64,000 nucleotides of DNA from Zhengitettix transpicula (taxonomy: Eukaryota > Arthropoda > Insecta > Orthoptera > Tetrigidae). How positions within the stretch are numbered: position 1 is the first letter of the stretch; each line of letters starts with the position of its first letter. Below the pieces are notes generated by a model. It made no database searches. It was not told the origin of the DNA and saw nothing but the letters and a program-made list of their open reading frames with translations. Below, piece by piece: positions 35,216-46,089 of this stretch. The stretch lies in assembly GCA_037074705.1 (NCBI GenBank), contig CM073590.1, positions 6,960,001 to 7,024,000 of the forward strand. Reading direction: 5' to 3'. Both the position numbers and the translations under genes were made by a program.

Positions 35216-36949
35216 GTAATATTTTGGAATAATTAATTTTTATATCAAGTAAATTTAAATAAATTATATCGATCAAAATTTAATAATAATAAATTATTTA
35301 TGAAATTGAGGCCAACCTTACCACAATATTATTAAAAATGTAATTAATTCAGGTAGTAGTAGAATTGTATGCTTATTAGAAATGATATCAACTAAACTAT
35401 ATTGCATTTAAATCTATCGTGTGCTGCGTCCTCCTTTGACAATTGCTTGTACAAGCACGCACTTGCTTGGTACACACGTTCCGTTTTACTTGACCAAAGG
35501 CATGATTCAATTCAATCAAGCATCTTGTGCAATCAAAATGCTTGCACAAAATTATCCTACAGACGCTCAAGGATGCTTCTGGAAAATGGTCGTTCAAGTA
35601 TGTTTATACTGGACCTGCCCAGGGAGACGGTTGACAACAGTTTTCTGAAACTGATGCTCCTTGTTCTTTGAAGGCAAACGAGGTGGATGATAACGTGGAG
35701 AGTTGTCGCGTCTTTCCGATTAATTTAAGGGCCTGTAATCTTGAGAGATTTTCATACACTATCTACGCCGGAAAAACCTTCAATCTACAACGAACGGAGA
35801 TATTTACTGCTCGAAAAGTCGGTTTCTTTCACTCCGTTTTGGATACTACATTCCTACTTCACTTCATTGTCTTCTTATTTATGTATTTTCTCTTAAAATC
35901 AGACAATGAAACATCCTAACAACACCCACAAAATACATTTGACAACGTATTTATTATATAATCCTGTATTATGAGTGTGTCCAAATAAACATTTAACATT
36001 GTCAACGTTTGTTGTCAAGGATGCTTTTATTACTTTGATTTGCTCAAATTCACGCGATTGTATGCAGCTAGTGGTGCCACATTTTTTCATTATTACCGTC
36101 CTGAGTAATTTATTTTTTTAAAAAAAATCTGTGTTACATGCTCCATTTAATAAAAATTAAATACGAACTTATAAGCAAACAAACGTGTAATGTCGATAAA
36201 CCTTTATTTATTCTAGGAAGCCCTCTACTGGTGTAGAGTGCACTAAATTAATTAATCAAATAATATAATTTTACATGAACTCAATATATTTATTTGTAAA
36301 TTATGCACCATTATTTTTGTATATACAAAATTGCATTTCTGTACCTGCCGGAAAGTTTCCAAAGCTCCGCTTGCGCACGAAATAATTGGTAAACGTAAAC
36401 TTTTTAAAGCATTTTTCTACTAACTGTGACTTAAGTATTGTTAAGAGCTTCTTCGCCAGAATCGCGCCGCCGGTAAAGTTAGTCTTAGTTGTATAGCTTG
36501 TTAAATTTTTAAGAGATGCCTCTACGATGCGAAGTTATAAAGTAGGAATAAAACTAAAGTTGTAAAATGTAATGGAACGGTTTGATTGACTAGTTTACCA
36601 AATAAAGCGTATTATTGTCGCATAAATATGTTTCTGCTGCCACCAATATGAAATTTGGATTTATCACATGTTATCTACACAGATAATATTACATAATCGC
36701 TTCCAATTATTGATATAATATTTATTTTATTTTTTTATTCCAGCAGTCCTGAACATAGGAAATTGGGCAGGACCAAATTATCATTGTACAGTCGTGGGAC
36801 AAACGTTGAGTGGGGTAGTACAACTTACTGAAACATCTACTTTTTGTATAGGAATTAGTGGTCGTAAGTGACGCGATGAAGCACAAACTCAAAAATGATA
36901 CACGAAAATAAAAAAATTGTGACCACAAACTAATACGAGACTCCAGTTG
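35216..36949. other. no gene seen
   Basis: Mostly AT-rich. At 35400-35660 several overlapping frames of 75-89 codons are open without family resemblance. The stretch 36350-36480 is GC-richer with nothing recognisable. Confidence 0.35.
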
Positions 36950-37075
36950 ACTCAGTTCAGGACCTCGTTGTTCGACTATCCATTGCGGCTGCAAGCGTGC
37001 GCGAAATGGCGGCACCCAATCACTCCTTCGACGATACCAAGCATGTATTACTGTTGGTGGTCGCTATTTTGAACA
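36950..37075 (+). pseudogene. transposase C-terminal tail (Tc1/mariner superfamily-like)
   Basis: The plus strand reads DSVQDLVVRLSIAAASVREM (from about 36953), then after a frame change QSLLRRYQACITVGGRYFEH (about 37018-37080). This matches the tail found in many arthropod Tc1/mariner-type transposases: 'V.DL..RI..A...V....' followed by 'RRC.ACI...G.HFEH'. The DDE catalytic core upstream is absent, so only the last roughly 45 codons remain. Confidence 0.55.
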
Positions 37076-37080
37076 CAAAT

Positions 37081-38699
37081 ATTGTAAACATTGCTGTAAA
37101 GAATCACTTTGCAATTATGTTATAAATAAGCACGGCTTTTCTTTTTATAACTCACTTTTTGTGCCTCAACGCGTCACTTCCGACCATACATTCCAAAACA
37201 AAATTGTACGCTATAGTAAACTGTAGCAACCCTCAAAGATTGTCCAATGACCGAATAATTTCCTGTATTCATAGTACATTAATCGGAAAAGAAATAATAA
37301 AAGCTATAAAAACATTGTAAACTACACTCATATGGAGATAATACCAAAAATACATCAAAATTATTTTAAATAAACAAGTAAACAGACGGAAATAAAGAGA
37401 AAATATTATATATTTTGTACTATTAGTACTACAATTTTTATTACTTCAGAAGAATTTTTCTGACAGGCTGGGTTTATCGTCCGGTAAAAATAATTTACAT
37501 AAAAAAAGAAGAATTGTGCAGTATCAGATGAACAAACAAACAAACTGCAACTCTTAAATAAATTTCAAGTACTTTCAAGGGAATTAATAAGCATTGGAAT
37601 ATGACCGATTTATTAAATCATCGACCAAATAGTATGCATCATTAATGACCAGAGTTTTATATTTCTTTACAAATAGGTTGTACCTACTAATTATATAGCA
37701 ATACTTGGAGGAATAAAAAGTTTTAATTCTGAATAGTGTATATTTCAATGTAAATGCTGGGGGAAGGGGGTTACTTTTATAAGAAACAATTAAAATTTGA
37801 TTGGTTTTAAATGAAATTTATTTATTATTAATTTAAATTAAACAATACATCTAGCTAAATTAAAATGTATTTACTCTTGAGTTAAAAGTTTCTTTAACTA
37901 CGTTCAATATTCAAATAAATTTCAAATACGTTAAATGTACAAACATAAACCAAAGGGAGCCGTATATCAGAGCGGCAGATATCTCAATTTTAACGTCGCA
38001 GACGAAAACACACCTGTTTATTTTTTGTAGTCGTATACCCCAGGTGGACGTTTTGGGTAACCGGAAAATCTTCACAGGAAACTTCTGCACCTTCCTCCTT
38101 TACACTTCCTCGTCAGCGTAACAATTGTAAGCATCTAGAAGGCTTCCTCTTCCGTCGGTCGACCTGCCTTTCTTTTTCTTGTCAAAGGTTGAGGCTATGA
38201 AATGTGCTTTCAAAGAACTTCTTTTGACTTGTTACGTCTTACTCCGACACTTTCTTCCTACCCAGACTTCTATCCTTTCCAATATATAGATATGAACTGT
38301 CCTGTTTCCTCGCTTATCCACCTTCCAGCTCTACTCTCTCCCTTCCCCACCAGAGGGTGTAAATCTCTTCACGTGTTTGATTTCAGTCAATCTGCGTCAA
38401 TTTTACACTTTCGTGGGTATTACTATCACCTGTTGGAGAGGGATTTTGGTCAGGTTGCGTTAGTCCTGAGGTAGGGTTCTCTCATAATCCGCTGCCTTTT
38501 GTTTGAGACGCCCCGTCACCCCAGCGTCAAGTTTTATGGCCGTAATTTCCAGCAAGCCACAGCTCGGCTCTGCGTACAAAGGCGTTTTTATTGAATATTA
38601 ACAATTAATCATGAATTAATTTATTTTGCGCTACAATATATCTTCCAGAAGAGGGCCAAGTTTCTTTGTAGCATGGCGTTCCTGCAGAGGTGCCGACAT
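37081..38699. other. no gene recognised; CT-rich patch at 38.05-38.57 kb
   Basis: AT-rich until 38040. From 38050 to 38570 there is a GC-richer, pyrimidine-rich stretch with a 90-codon frame (38202-38474) lacking any known domain. Confidence 0.3.
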
Positions 38700-38765
38700 A
38701 ACCGACACTCGGCACTTCGCCTGAAGATGATAACGCTTTATGTTATCAAAACGTCGTGAGTTTCC
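38700..38765 (+). ncRNA. third Penelope-type ribozyme-like motif
   Basis: CTGAAGA (38721-38727), one unpaired T, a perfect 6-bp stem GATAAC/GTTATC (38729-38734 with 38742-38747), then AAAACGTCG (38748 onward), where GAAACGTCG would be expected. It sits in a scrap without coding sequence. The G-to-A change in the GAAA box would abolish hammerhead activity. The family resembles the motif at 20.57 kb more than the one in the 18.5 and 61 kb elements. Confidence 0.45.
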
Positions 38766-39049
38766 AAAAAACTTACATTCCGAGAAAATTTCATCCACGG
38801 TTGACAATTATCTTCCAGAAAGTTTCGAGTCAATGTTCGACGGTTTTGAGGATCGTACGGTTTCTAGTATTATGATCGTAGTTCATCGTCGGTAACAAAT
38901 AAGTTTTCATTTTGATTTCCGAATTTTAAAGTTTCTAAAAAGTACGTACTATGTAGTGTTAGTATTACAAGAATTTTGAACAAAGGCTTATGACTTCATA
39001 AGCTGTATAAGTAATTCAAAAACATAATATGTAATTATAATTCTAGATA
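38766..39049. other. no gene seen
   Basis: AT-rich spacer. Confidence 0.35.
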
Positions 39050-39570
39050 TTTAGGTGTAGACAGGCTATGTATAGGGTAATCGACATAGTGGCAACTCCC
39101 CTCTTATAGCATAGGAAAATGAGTGAAAGGGGGGATGCGGAATGGTAGAGAAAGGTTTCCAAGGGTTAACAAGGGCCCCCGGGCTATGGTTTAAGGATCC
39201 TACCAGGAAATTCGGGTAAAAGTGATACAGGGAAACCCCTAGAAAAACCTGCATGAGGTAGGTTTAGCATTGGGAAAATGTCCCACGCACTTCCGACGGC
39301 GTCTGTGGGGTCGCAGCTTTCCCCTCTCCGTGCCTTGACCAGTTTAGGAGGCAGTTGGCCGACTATTCCAATAGGAATAGCGGACATCACTTACCGTATG
39401 CCCAAGGTCTGTCATCCCGGAACATACACCTCTCAAAACAGGCCGAAGTGTGTCAGCATGTGGGAACCTTAGTTCAAAAAACCAGAGAGATGTGAAGGCA
39501 TCCCAAAGATAGGCTCCGCCAGAGATCTGTGGGAAGGTTCACCTGCGAGAGAATTCTATTGCAGGCTTCC
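39050..39570 (-). mobile_element. family-A retroposon copy A5
   Basis: Near full-length minus-strand copy with the 3' end at the left (GTAGACAGGCTATG...) and the 5' end at the right. The 5' end keeps CCTGCGAGAG and a decayed partner of the hairpin, preceded by AAGCCTGC as in A2. The antisense frame 39278-39472 is open for 64 codons and ends QNRPKCVSMWEP, matching A1, A2 and A3. I could not find a clear target duplication. Confidence 0.82.
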
Positions 39571-39627
39571 TTATGTGTGTCTTGTGATGGAACTGCTGAA
39601 CATTAATCGCTCAGTAAATTCTAGCAC

Positions 39628-39742
39628 TTTTTTTACAGTAACAGGCTACATGAAGGTAATCTACATGGTGGCAACTCCCCTTTAATAGCATAGGAAGGGA
39701 TTTGAAAGGGGGGATGCGGAAGGGTAGAGGAAGATAATCAAG
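39628..39742 (-). mobile_element. family-A retroposon copy A6, 5'-truncated
   Basis: Only the last 100 bp or so of family A are present, beginning at a T run (39628-39634) that marks the A-rich tail of a minus-strand copy. It matches the consensus end through GGGTAGAGGAAG. The severe 5' truncation, tail intact, is what target-primed reverse transcription produces. Confidence 0.8.
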
Positions 39743-42700
39743 AAGAAAAACGATTCCTCATTCTGTAACGAGCGAAATAGAAATAAATGAGATAACCAAC
39801 AAAGATTTAGAAACTGTAAAGAAACAGTTAAAAAAGTGACATTGATTGACGTCATTAAATCTGAGAAATATTATGTAGTTCATGTGCCTTCACCACTTGG
39901 ACGACTGTCGCTATGCTAGTTTTGTGGATAAGAACTGATGAACTGATTTTCATTGTATATATAATATTGTAACATTGCGGTATAATGTTCCAGTTAGGTA
40001 ATCGAGGGAAAGAATTTTAGGCATTTCAGTGTACCACATGCATTTTTATAAAAGACTGTAAACTAAAAAGATGGGAGTTATATTTATCTGACATCAATTG
40101 AGTTAACCAATAAACCGGCCAACATGACAGAAATAAAATAACAGCGTTCCTTTGCTTGATTAGTCGTCAGGTCACAAGTAAGTACTATTATATTTGGTAT
40201 AGATTAATTCCAATTGTATGAATATCTAGAAATTAAGAAAATTAATTTTTATGCCTTAAATCGAAAATTTAATTTTTTTATATATTCTCAGTTGTGTAAT
40301 TCATTTACACCAATGTTGTTATTTTATGCTTGTGCATCTGAAGACAATACAAGAAGGAACTATACGCTGTAATATTTTTTATTTTATTTAAAACATGGTA
40401 AATTTTGATAAAGTATGTGTAGTAGTGTGGGTTAGTTTCTCTATTTCTCAGAAGCTTTCGCACTCCGGAGGATAGCTGCATGCATACGGGAGTTGCAGAG
40501 GAGATAATCGCTCCCATTAACAGTTAAGTACACCTACGCCCTACTCTACCTGTGTCAACTTTGGCATTCAACCAGTACTTACCAGTTGTCCCTAATGTTC
40601 TCTCACAACAAGCACAGTGAACTTTCCGACAGATGCTCAAAATAATTACATCGAAAAGTTTAATTACCCTTTTAGCAAATACAATATTTTGTAACCGTTG
40701 TCCAACATGTGATGTACACACACTTCCGAAGCTGGCGAAGAGTTTGAATTAACGACCATACGCAACTGCATACAAACATGTATCAACGACATGCTGAGAT
40801 GATAATAATAGCCAATAGCGTAAAAAAAACTAAAACAGACTAAACTGTTGCAAAGCCGGATTAAATTCAGTATGAAGGAACCAATATTTGGTTCAGAAAC
40901 GTCAATACGTTTCATTTTTTCTAATCAATTTTTGATGTAATTACAATTTAAATATATGGATAAAAAACGGAGAGACCTTTTTTTTACTAATTTTACTATT
41001 TATTGGTAGCTACCATTTATTGTCAGACTTCTGCGGAAACGGAACATCAAAATCATCGATACAAGTGATTTTACTAATAATAAGATTTTATTTGTTAAGT
41101 AATAACAATTCAAAGTGATAAACGGAAAAATACAATGTAGGCGAAGGTTAGTAGACTAATGAATTCATAGAAACCATGGAAAAAACCTACATATTTCTCC
41201 AAATGACAAATGCTACAATAAGGAATATCTACTATTATCCCAGGCATCGTAAGGCTTTCAACGAACCGCAACACAAGCAAACCCCAGCAATTTATTAAGA
41301 ATGAGTGATTTTTTATTTTAATTATTTTGTATGTTTGTTCTAAACATGAATTTCACAAATAACGCAGTGACGAAAAATGCTTGGAGCCAAGACGATATCT
41401 ATGTTTTATTTCATGCAATGAACTAAAATTCACGGGAACAAATCTTTAGAGAAAAGCTAGTCGGAATTAAATTCGGCAAATTTGTAAGATCAGTCAGTCC
41501 TAAAATTGCACATTAAATTGTGGCAACGGATACTTCAACGTACCTTATTTAAATTGAGAATATTATCTAATTTGTAATTCTATTCTAAAGGAATTTGGGA
41601 AAAATTAAAGTTTTTCAAATCTCAAACGAGAATGAATTTCTCTTAGTTGTCTATAACTGAAGACTTGTCCTTAATCATGAGACATATTTAAAATTCAATA
41701 TTTATGGTTTAAATCGATAAGTAGTGGAAAATACGTCTACGTTAATAAAATAACAGAGTACGTTAAGGTCTAAAAGAACTTTAATCGGACTATAATTCTA
41801 GCTAAAGACACATTTATTGAAACATTTATCGTAAATATAATCAACTCACTTAATTTTTATAGCTTTTATGTTATTAATTTGAGTATAATATTTGTTTGTA
41901 CTTACGTCGTATTGCGAAACAGAATTGGTCTTCTGCCTTTTACGATAATTGAAATATATTACTTTGAAATTGGCGTTTCAGAATGGGTTAATAAAATCGT
42001 CCTTTTATACATGTAGACCAATTCATATTAAATCAAATGGCTTCATTCATTTGTTTATTAAGGTCTCCGGCTAATACAAGTTCAAAAGAATTTCATTGAT
42101 GCATATTTGTTTCACAGTTAAAGAACAGTCTTTTATGTACTTTAATGGCGTGTATTCAAAATAAAATCTGTTAAATTGACTGTACATTCGTAAAAGTGCG
42201 TTTCATTATAAAACAAACCAAACATTTATAATCAGTTTGTCGTTGAATATTATTTAATATTGGTGATATAAATTATCATTAATTTCATATAATACATATT
42301 ACGTTAGTATTTTATCCTACCATGTGTTAATTTACAATATTAAAAATGTTACATTTCTTCTGAAAAATAAATAAATGAAATATATATTTTTATTGATTCC
42401 TTTAGTACCTGGTCGAAGAAATATGATACGTCAAAATATAAGATAAGATGAAAAGAATAAAATATTACAATTACGAAGTTCAAACAGAAACATCGTACTT
42501 ATAAAAAAAATTGTAACGGTATTAGTATAAGTTATATTCCATAAGAAGATGGGTTTCTTTATGCCTAAATAAATCATTACTATACGATAAAAATTCAATA
42601 AATTTCGTCTGTATATTGCACAATACTATCTTCTGAAGGTTTGTTTATTTTACAGATCGAAAAGGAAGAGTGTCTTAGCAAATATTTGATAAGTTCTTTT

Positions 42701-43037
42701 TTTATTTGATATTATCAATATTTAACGGCGTAATTCTATCTGAGAGTTTATTACCCTTATAATTTTAATTCTTTCTGTATAGCTACCGGTTTATATAAAA
42801 GGTAAAACTGTGCCTGAAATTGTTGAAGTAGATGACTCATTTATCACGAATAAATAATGAATGTCCGTTCTGATATGTAACACTAAGAATTACCAATTTA
42901 TATGGAAACTTAACACTCGTCTTAAAAACTTTCGTGGGGAACAAAAGATTCATTGTTTTCCCAGAAAATTATACCAGATGACAATAAAAACGGAAAAGTG
43001 TCATGAATAAAAGAAATCAGGGTGGAAATACGTCAAG
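39743..43037. other. long AT-rich stretch, no gene seen
   Basis: No domain or repeat recognised. Some short frames near 40.3-40.9 kb are not convincing. Confidence 0.4.
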
Positions 43038-43104
43038 CGGACCAGAAATCTAACCCGGAACGGTCAGTTACCGGGCAGGAGCTCTACCAATTCAGCAATC
43101 CCAT
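43038..43104 (-). mobile_element. tRNA-like sequence, probably a SINE head (second SINE family)
   Basis: The minus strand reads GGGATTGCTGAATTGGTAGAGC (A box) and, about 35 nt on, CCGGGTTAGATTTCTGG (B box, degenerate). The A-to-B spacing is tRNA-like, but the acceptor stem does not pair and the B box differs from GGTTCGANNCC. It is therefore a decayed SINE or tRNA pseudogene, not a working tRNA. Confidence 0.6.
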
Positions 43105-43300
43105 GCTTGAAGTGAAACTTTATCTGAATTGTTTTATCGGAAATTAGGTAAAACTCAGAATTTATTTATAAACATTAAAATCTACAATTAACTAGCATAC
43201 ATAAAGTTTCTTCGCTTAGCTTAAAGAACCCTTTAGGAGAATATTGTTAAATAAATAATCAAATATGTTGTAAAACAATAAAGTGATAAAATGCTTATAG
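43105..43300. other. no gene seen
   Basis: AT-rich spacer. Confidence 0.3.
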
Positions 43301-43600
43301 GAGAGACTCGTGCAGGGTTAGGATTCCCGGAGCCGGGAGTAATAAGCCTGGTCTCCTAAACTAAGACTTTATTCCACCACGTGGTGCGACTCTGGCCGTT
43401 GTCCGGAAGCACAGGTAATGTGTCGCGCGAGAGCCGGGAACAGAATGGGGCTCTCCGTGTGCACGCTGTAGGTGCTCGGTAGGGTCCCGTTACTTGGTGG
43501 GGAGCATTGTTTGCATCCCCTAACGGGACGCGTAACGGGACCCTCTTGCTCGCATGGGGACACGGAATATTCGTCCCCACATGCTAACGTCCTACATAAA
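43300..43600. repeat. GC-rich islet with two strong hairpins
   Basis: A GC-rich block in AT-rich surroundings. Hairpin 1 is a perfect 13-bp inverted repeat AGGGTCCCGTTAC (43481-43493) and its complement (43532-43544). An inner GGGGAGCA/TGCATCCCC stem fills most of the loop. Hairpin 2 is CATGGGGAC (43553-43561) against GTCCCC.CATG (43573-43583). A TAACGGGA phrase is directly repeated (43521 and 43533). Frames of 64-74 codons on the minus strand have no family match. Confidence 0.7.
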
Positions 43601-44030
43601 CCCTAACTTCTAAATTCATAATTTGTTTGAGATATCTGAAATTCTGGTTAAGTTTAAAATTAAACTTAAAATAACGTTATCATTGTTAATAAATCGTAAA
43701 TTTTAATGTTTATAAATACATTAACTTGTGGCCAATTTACACTCTGTATAAAAAGTATGCAAACATAGTTATCAGACTTTAATTTATTTGCATGCGTTTT
43801 TCTTGGACGTTTACCGACTTAATATTTTATCGGCGCATACTAATGCATTCAAATTCTTGATATATTATTATTTTATATACATTTACATTATTTTTTTCTA
43901 AATATTGTATGTTTAATTCGTGAATCATTCATTCTGCCAGTATTAGTCATGATATTAAGATATTAAAACCACTATTTACATTGAATATATTATTGAAGTT
44001 TGTTCACAATACGGTTGAATTAATATATTT
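43601..44030. other. no gene seen
   Basis: AT-rich spacer. Confidence 0.3.
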
Positions 44031-44575
44031 CTGCGTCTTGAAAGGCATGGAAATCCTCACATTTTGTAATGAGTATATTAAAAACGGGAGGGGCAAATCA
44101 AGAGAACTTACTTATAAATCTCTGGTTCGTCCCATACTCGAGTGTGGTGCAATTTGTTAGGATCCTTACAGAAATAAACCTCATAGAAAGCTTAGTAGAA
44201 CTTCAGAGGGAAGCAGCAAAAATTTGTAATTCAGGGACCTCGTAACGGACGAGAAAAGGTACAAAAATTAGAGTGAGGATCTTTGGCAACCAGACGGAAT
44301 AAAAACTAACTATGCGCTCTAGTTAAATCATGCATGAATAACAAAGAATGGTAAGACGTACGGGATAGGATCGAAAATCAAACTTATAAGCAGAGGTGAT
44401 CACAAATTTAGAACCACTACGAGACCGCAAAAAGCAGACGTAGTGAAGTTCTCTTTCATGAATAAATCGATTGGGGATTGGAAAAAATTACCTGCAGAAG
44501 TGTTTGAGGAGAATCTTCCAACAAGAAGGTTTAAACACAATTTAAATAGATTTGTAAAGTGAAGCGTATATCTTT
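44031..44575 (+). pseudogene. LINE reverse transcriptase C-terminal relic (LINE family L)
   Basis: The plus strand gives ELTYKSLVRPILECGAIC, stop, DPYR (about 44105-44175), the 'YKSLVRP.LEY...CWDP' block of non-LTR reverse transcriptases. Further on it gives DPDGIKTNYAL.KSCMNNKEW, then TTRPQKADVVKFSFMNKSIGDWKKLPAEVFEENLPTRRFKHNLNRFVK to about 44560. The C-terminal 'F.N..I..W..LPAEVFE' tail matches the relic at 31 kb. Frameshifts and at least two stops mark it as dead. The palm domain is missing. Confidence 0.87.
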
Positions 44576-44821
44576 TTATTTATTTCAATCTAAAAAATAT
44601 TTTGTTTATTTTTACCTTTGTTCAGTAAAGTTTTTTATTGAAAAATTTCCAAATCTTTTTTTTAACATTTTATTTTCTTCTTTCCAAATTGTTTTTTACA
44701 TGTTATTGTTATACTTCTGATTATATATTTGTTCTAAACTACGAATGGGAGCGATCCCAATCGCAGCTAATAAAATACGTACGTATGTCGACTTCAGTTC
44801 ACTGTGCTCTTACTTTCTGGG
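44576..44821. other. T-rich LINE 3' flank, no gene seen
   Basis: T-rich sequence following the LINE relic; possibly its 3' UTR. Confidence 0.3.
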
Positions 44822-45233
44822 GAGACGGAGGTGGCTACATTTCGGGATGCCATCTCCTTTTTTCTGTTTTTGAAATAAGGCTTACACAAGCCGAGGCACT
44901 TCGGTCGGCTTATGATCTGGGAACACAGACCTGCGGCATACGGTAACAATTGTTCTCTGTTCCCATTGGAAAAGTCAGCCAGCTGCCTCCTAAACGGGTC
45001 GAGACACGGAGTAGGCAATGCTACGTCCTAACAGAAAACTCCTAACCCGCTATCTAAAGGGCGTGGAACAAGTACCCAGCATGTAACCTACCTGAGGCAG
45101 GTTTTCTTGGGCATGTCCTCATCGCTTTTAGGCGAATGCCGGATAGGATCCTTAAACCATAGTGTCCTAGTTAATCCTTGGCCACCTTGCTTTACCTTTC
45201 CGCATCACCCTTTCAGATCTCTTCCTATCCTAT
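44822..45233 (+). mobile_element. family-A retroposon copy A7, 3'-truncated
   Basis: Begins near GTGGCTACATTTCGGGATG and follows the family body through CCTATCCTAT, then stops without the terminal GTAGCC and tail. It is more diverged than A2 and A3. The antisense frame is broken after about 20 codons in the shared block. Confidence 0.75.
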
Positions 45234-45399
45234 CCATGAAATTCGGCTCAATCGCATACCACACTTAACTCACTTTAAATACAGGGCATAATGGGCACCA
45301 AGTTATGCACACACTATACACTGAACATTTTCGTCAGTACAACTAAGCAGATTGTTCACGTAACAGCAGACTATCACCACCCGATTTTCTTCTAACGAA

Positions 45400-45740
45400 G
45401 ACTCACAACGGCTTCTCGACGACTCTTTCTTACGACGACGACTCTTTCTTACGATGACGACTTATATTTATCTCGGCCACCTAACTAACTAACCATTAAG
45501 ACCACCACCGACGAACTCTCCTGACAGCCTCTTCCTCTGACGACGACCTCCTCTGCTCTCTTTCACGACGAACTTCTATTTATTTCGGCCACATATCTTC
45601 GCCCAATGTCCACGAGGACAGACACCGACGAACGCTGCTAACAGACTCCTTATTTATTTCGGCCACCTATCTTGGCCCGATATCCACGAGGACCAACACC
45701 GACGAACGCTGCTAGCAGACCCACTCTTTCTACTTACGAC
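45400..45740. repeat. GC-richer tandem repeat, 74-bp period
   Basis: Two clear units start at 45577 and 45651 (TATTTATTTCGGCCAC...CCACGAGGAC...ACACCGACGAACGCTGCTA.CAGAC), about 90% alike. Two degenerate units lie upstream (TATATTTATCTCGGCCACC at 45466; CCACCGACGAACTCTCCTGACAG at 45506). Shorter CGACGACTCTTTCTTACGA duplications occur near 45420. No coding content recognised. Confidence 0.75.
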
Positions 45741-46089
45741 GACTTATATCTATTTCTTTTGCACACCGCTCCACAGAGCCGGGCACACACACTGAACAGC
45801 ACCCTCCTCTAATTTGCCATCTACCGCTCAATTATCCCCCTTTACATCCTTGGGTACACCTAGTGTGCCTTCTGCCGTTGACTACGCGAGTCCAAACATT
45901 TGTTTATAAATTATGATTTATTTTTAATTACCACAATATTATTTAACTACATATGTTATATGTCGTTCATCTTTTGCTACACTTGTCCTTTAAAGAATTG
46001 TAATTTAGCAATCCGGCCATGCAGAATAAAAAGCCCTTTTGATTGCTGGATACCCCAGAGAGGTTATAGAGTTCACCCTCCTCGGTTTA
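45741..46089. other. no gene seen
   Basis: Spacer between the tandem repeat and the LINE fossil. Confidence 0.3.

Noticed and set aside
45400..45740. CRISPR-like array
   Set aside because: Adjacent degenerate tandem units without unique spacers, in eukaryotic DNA.
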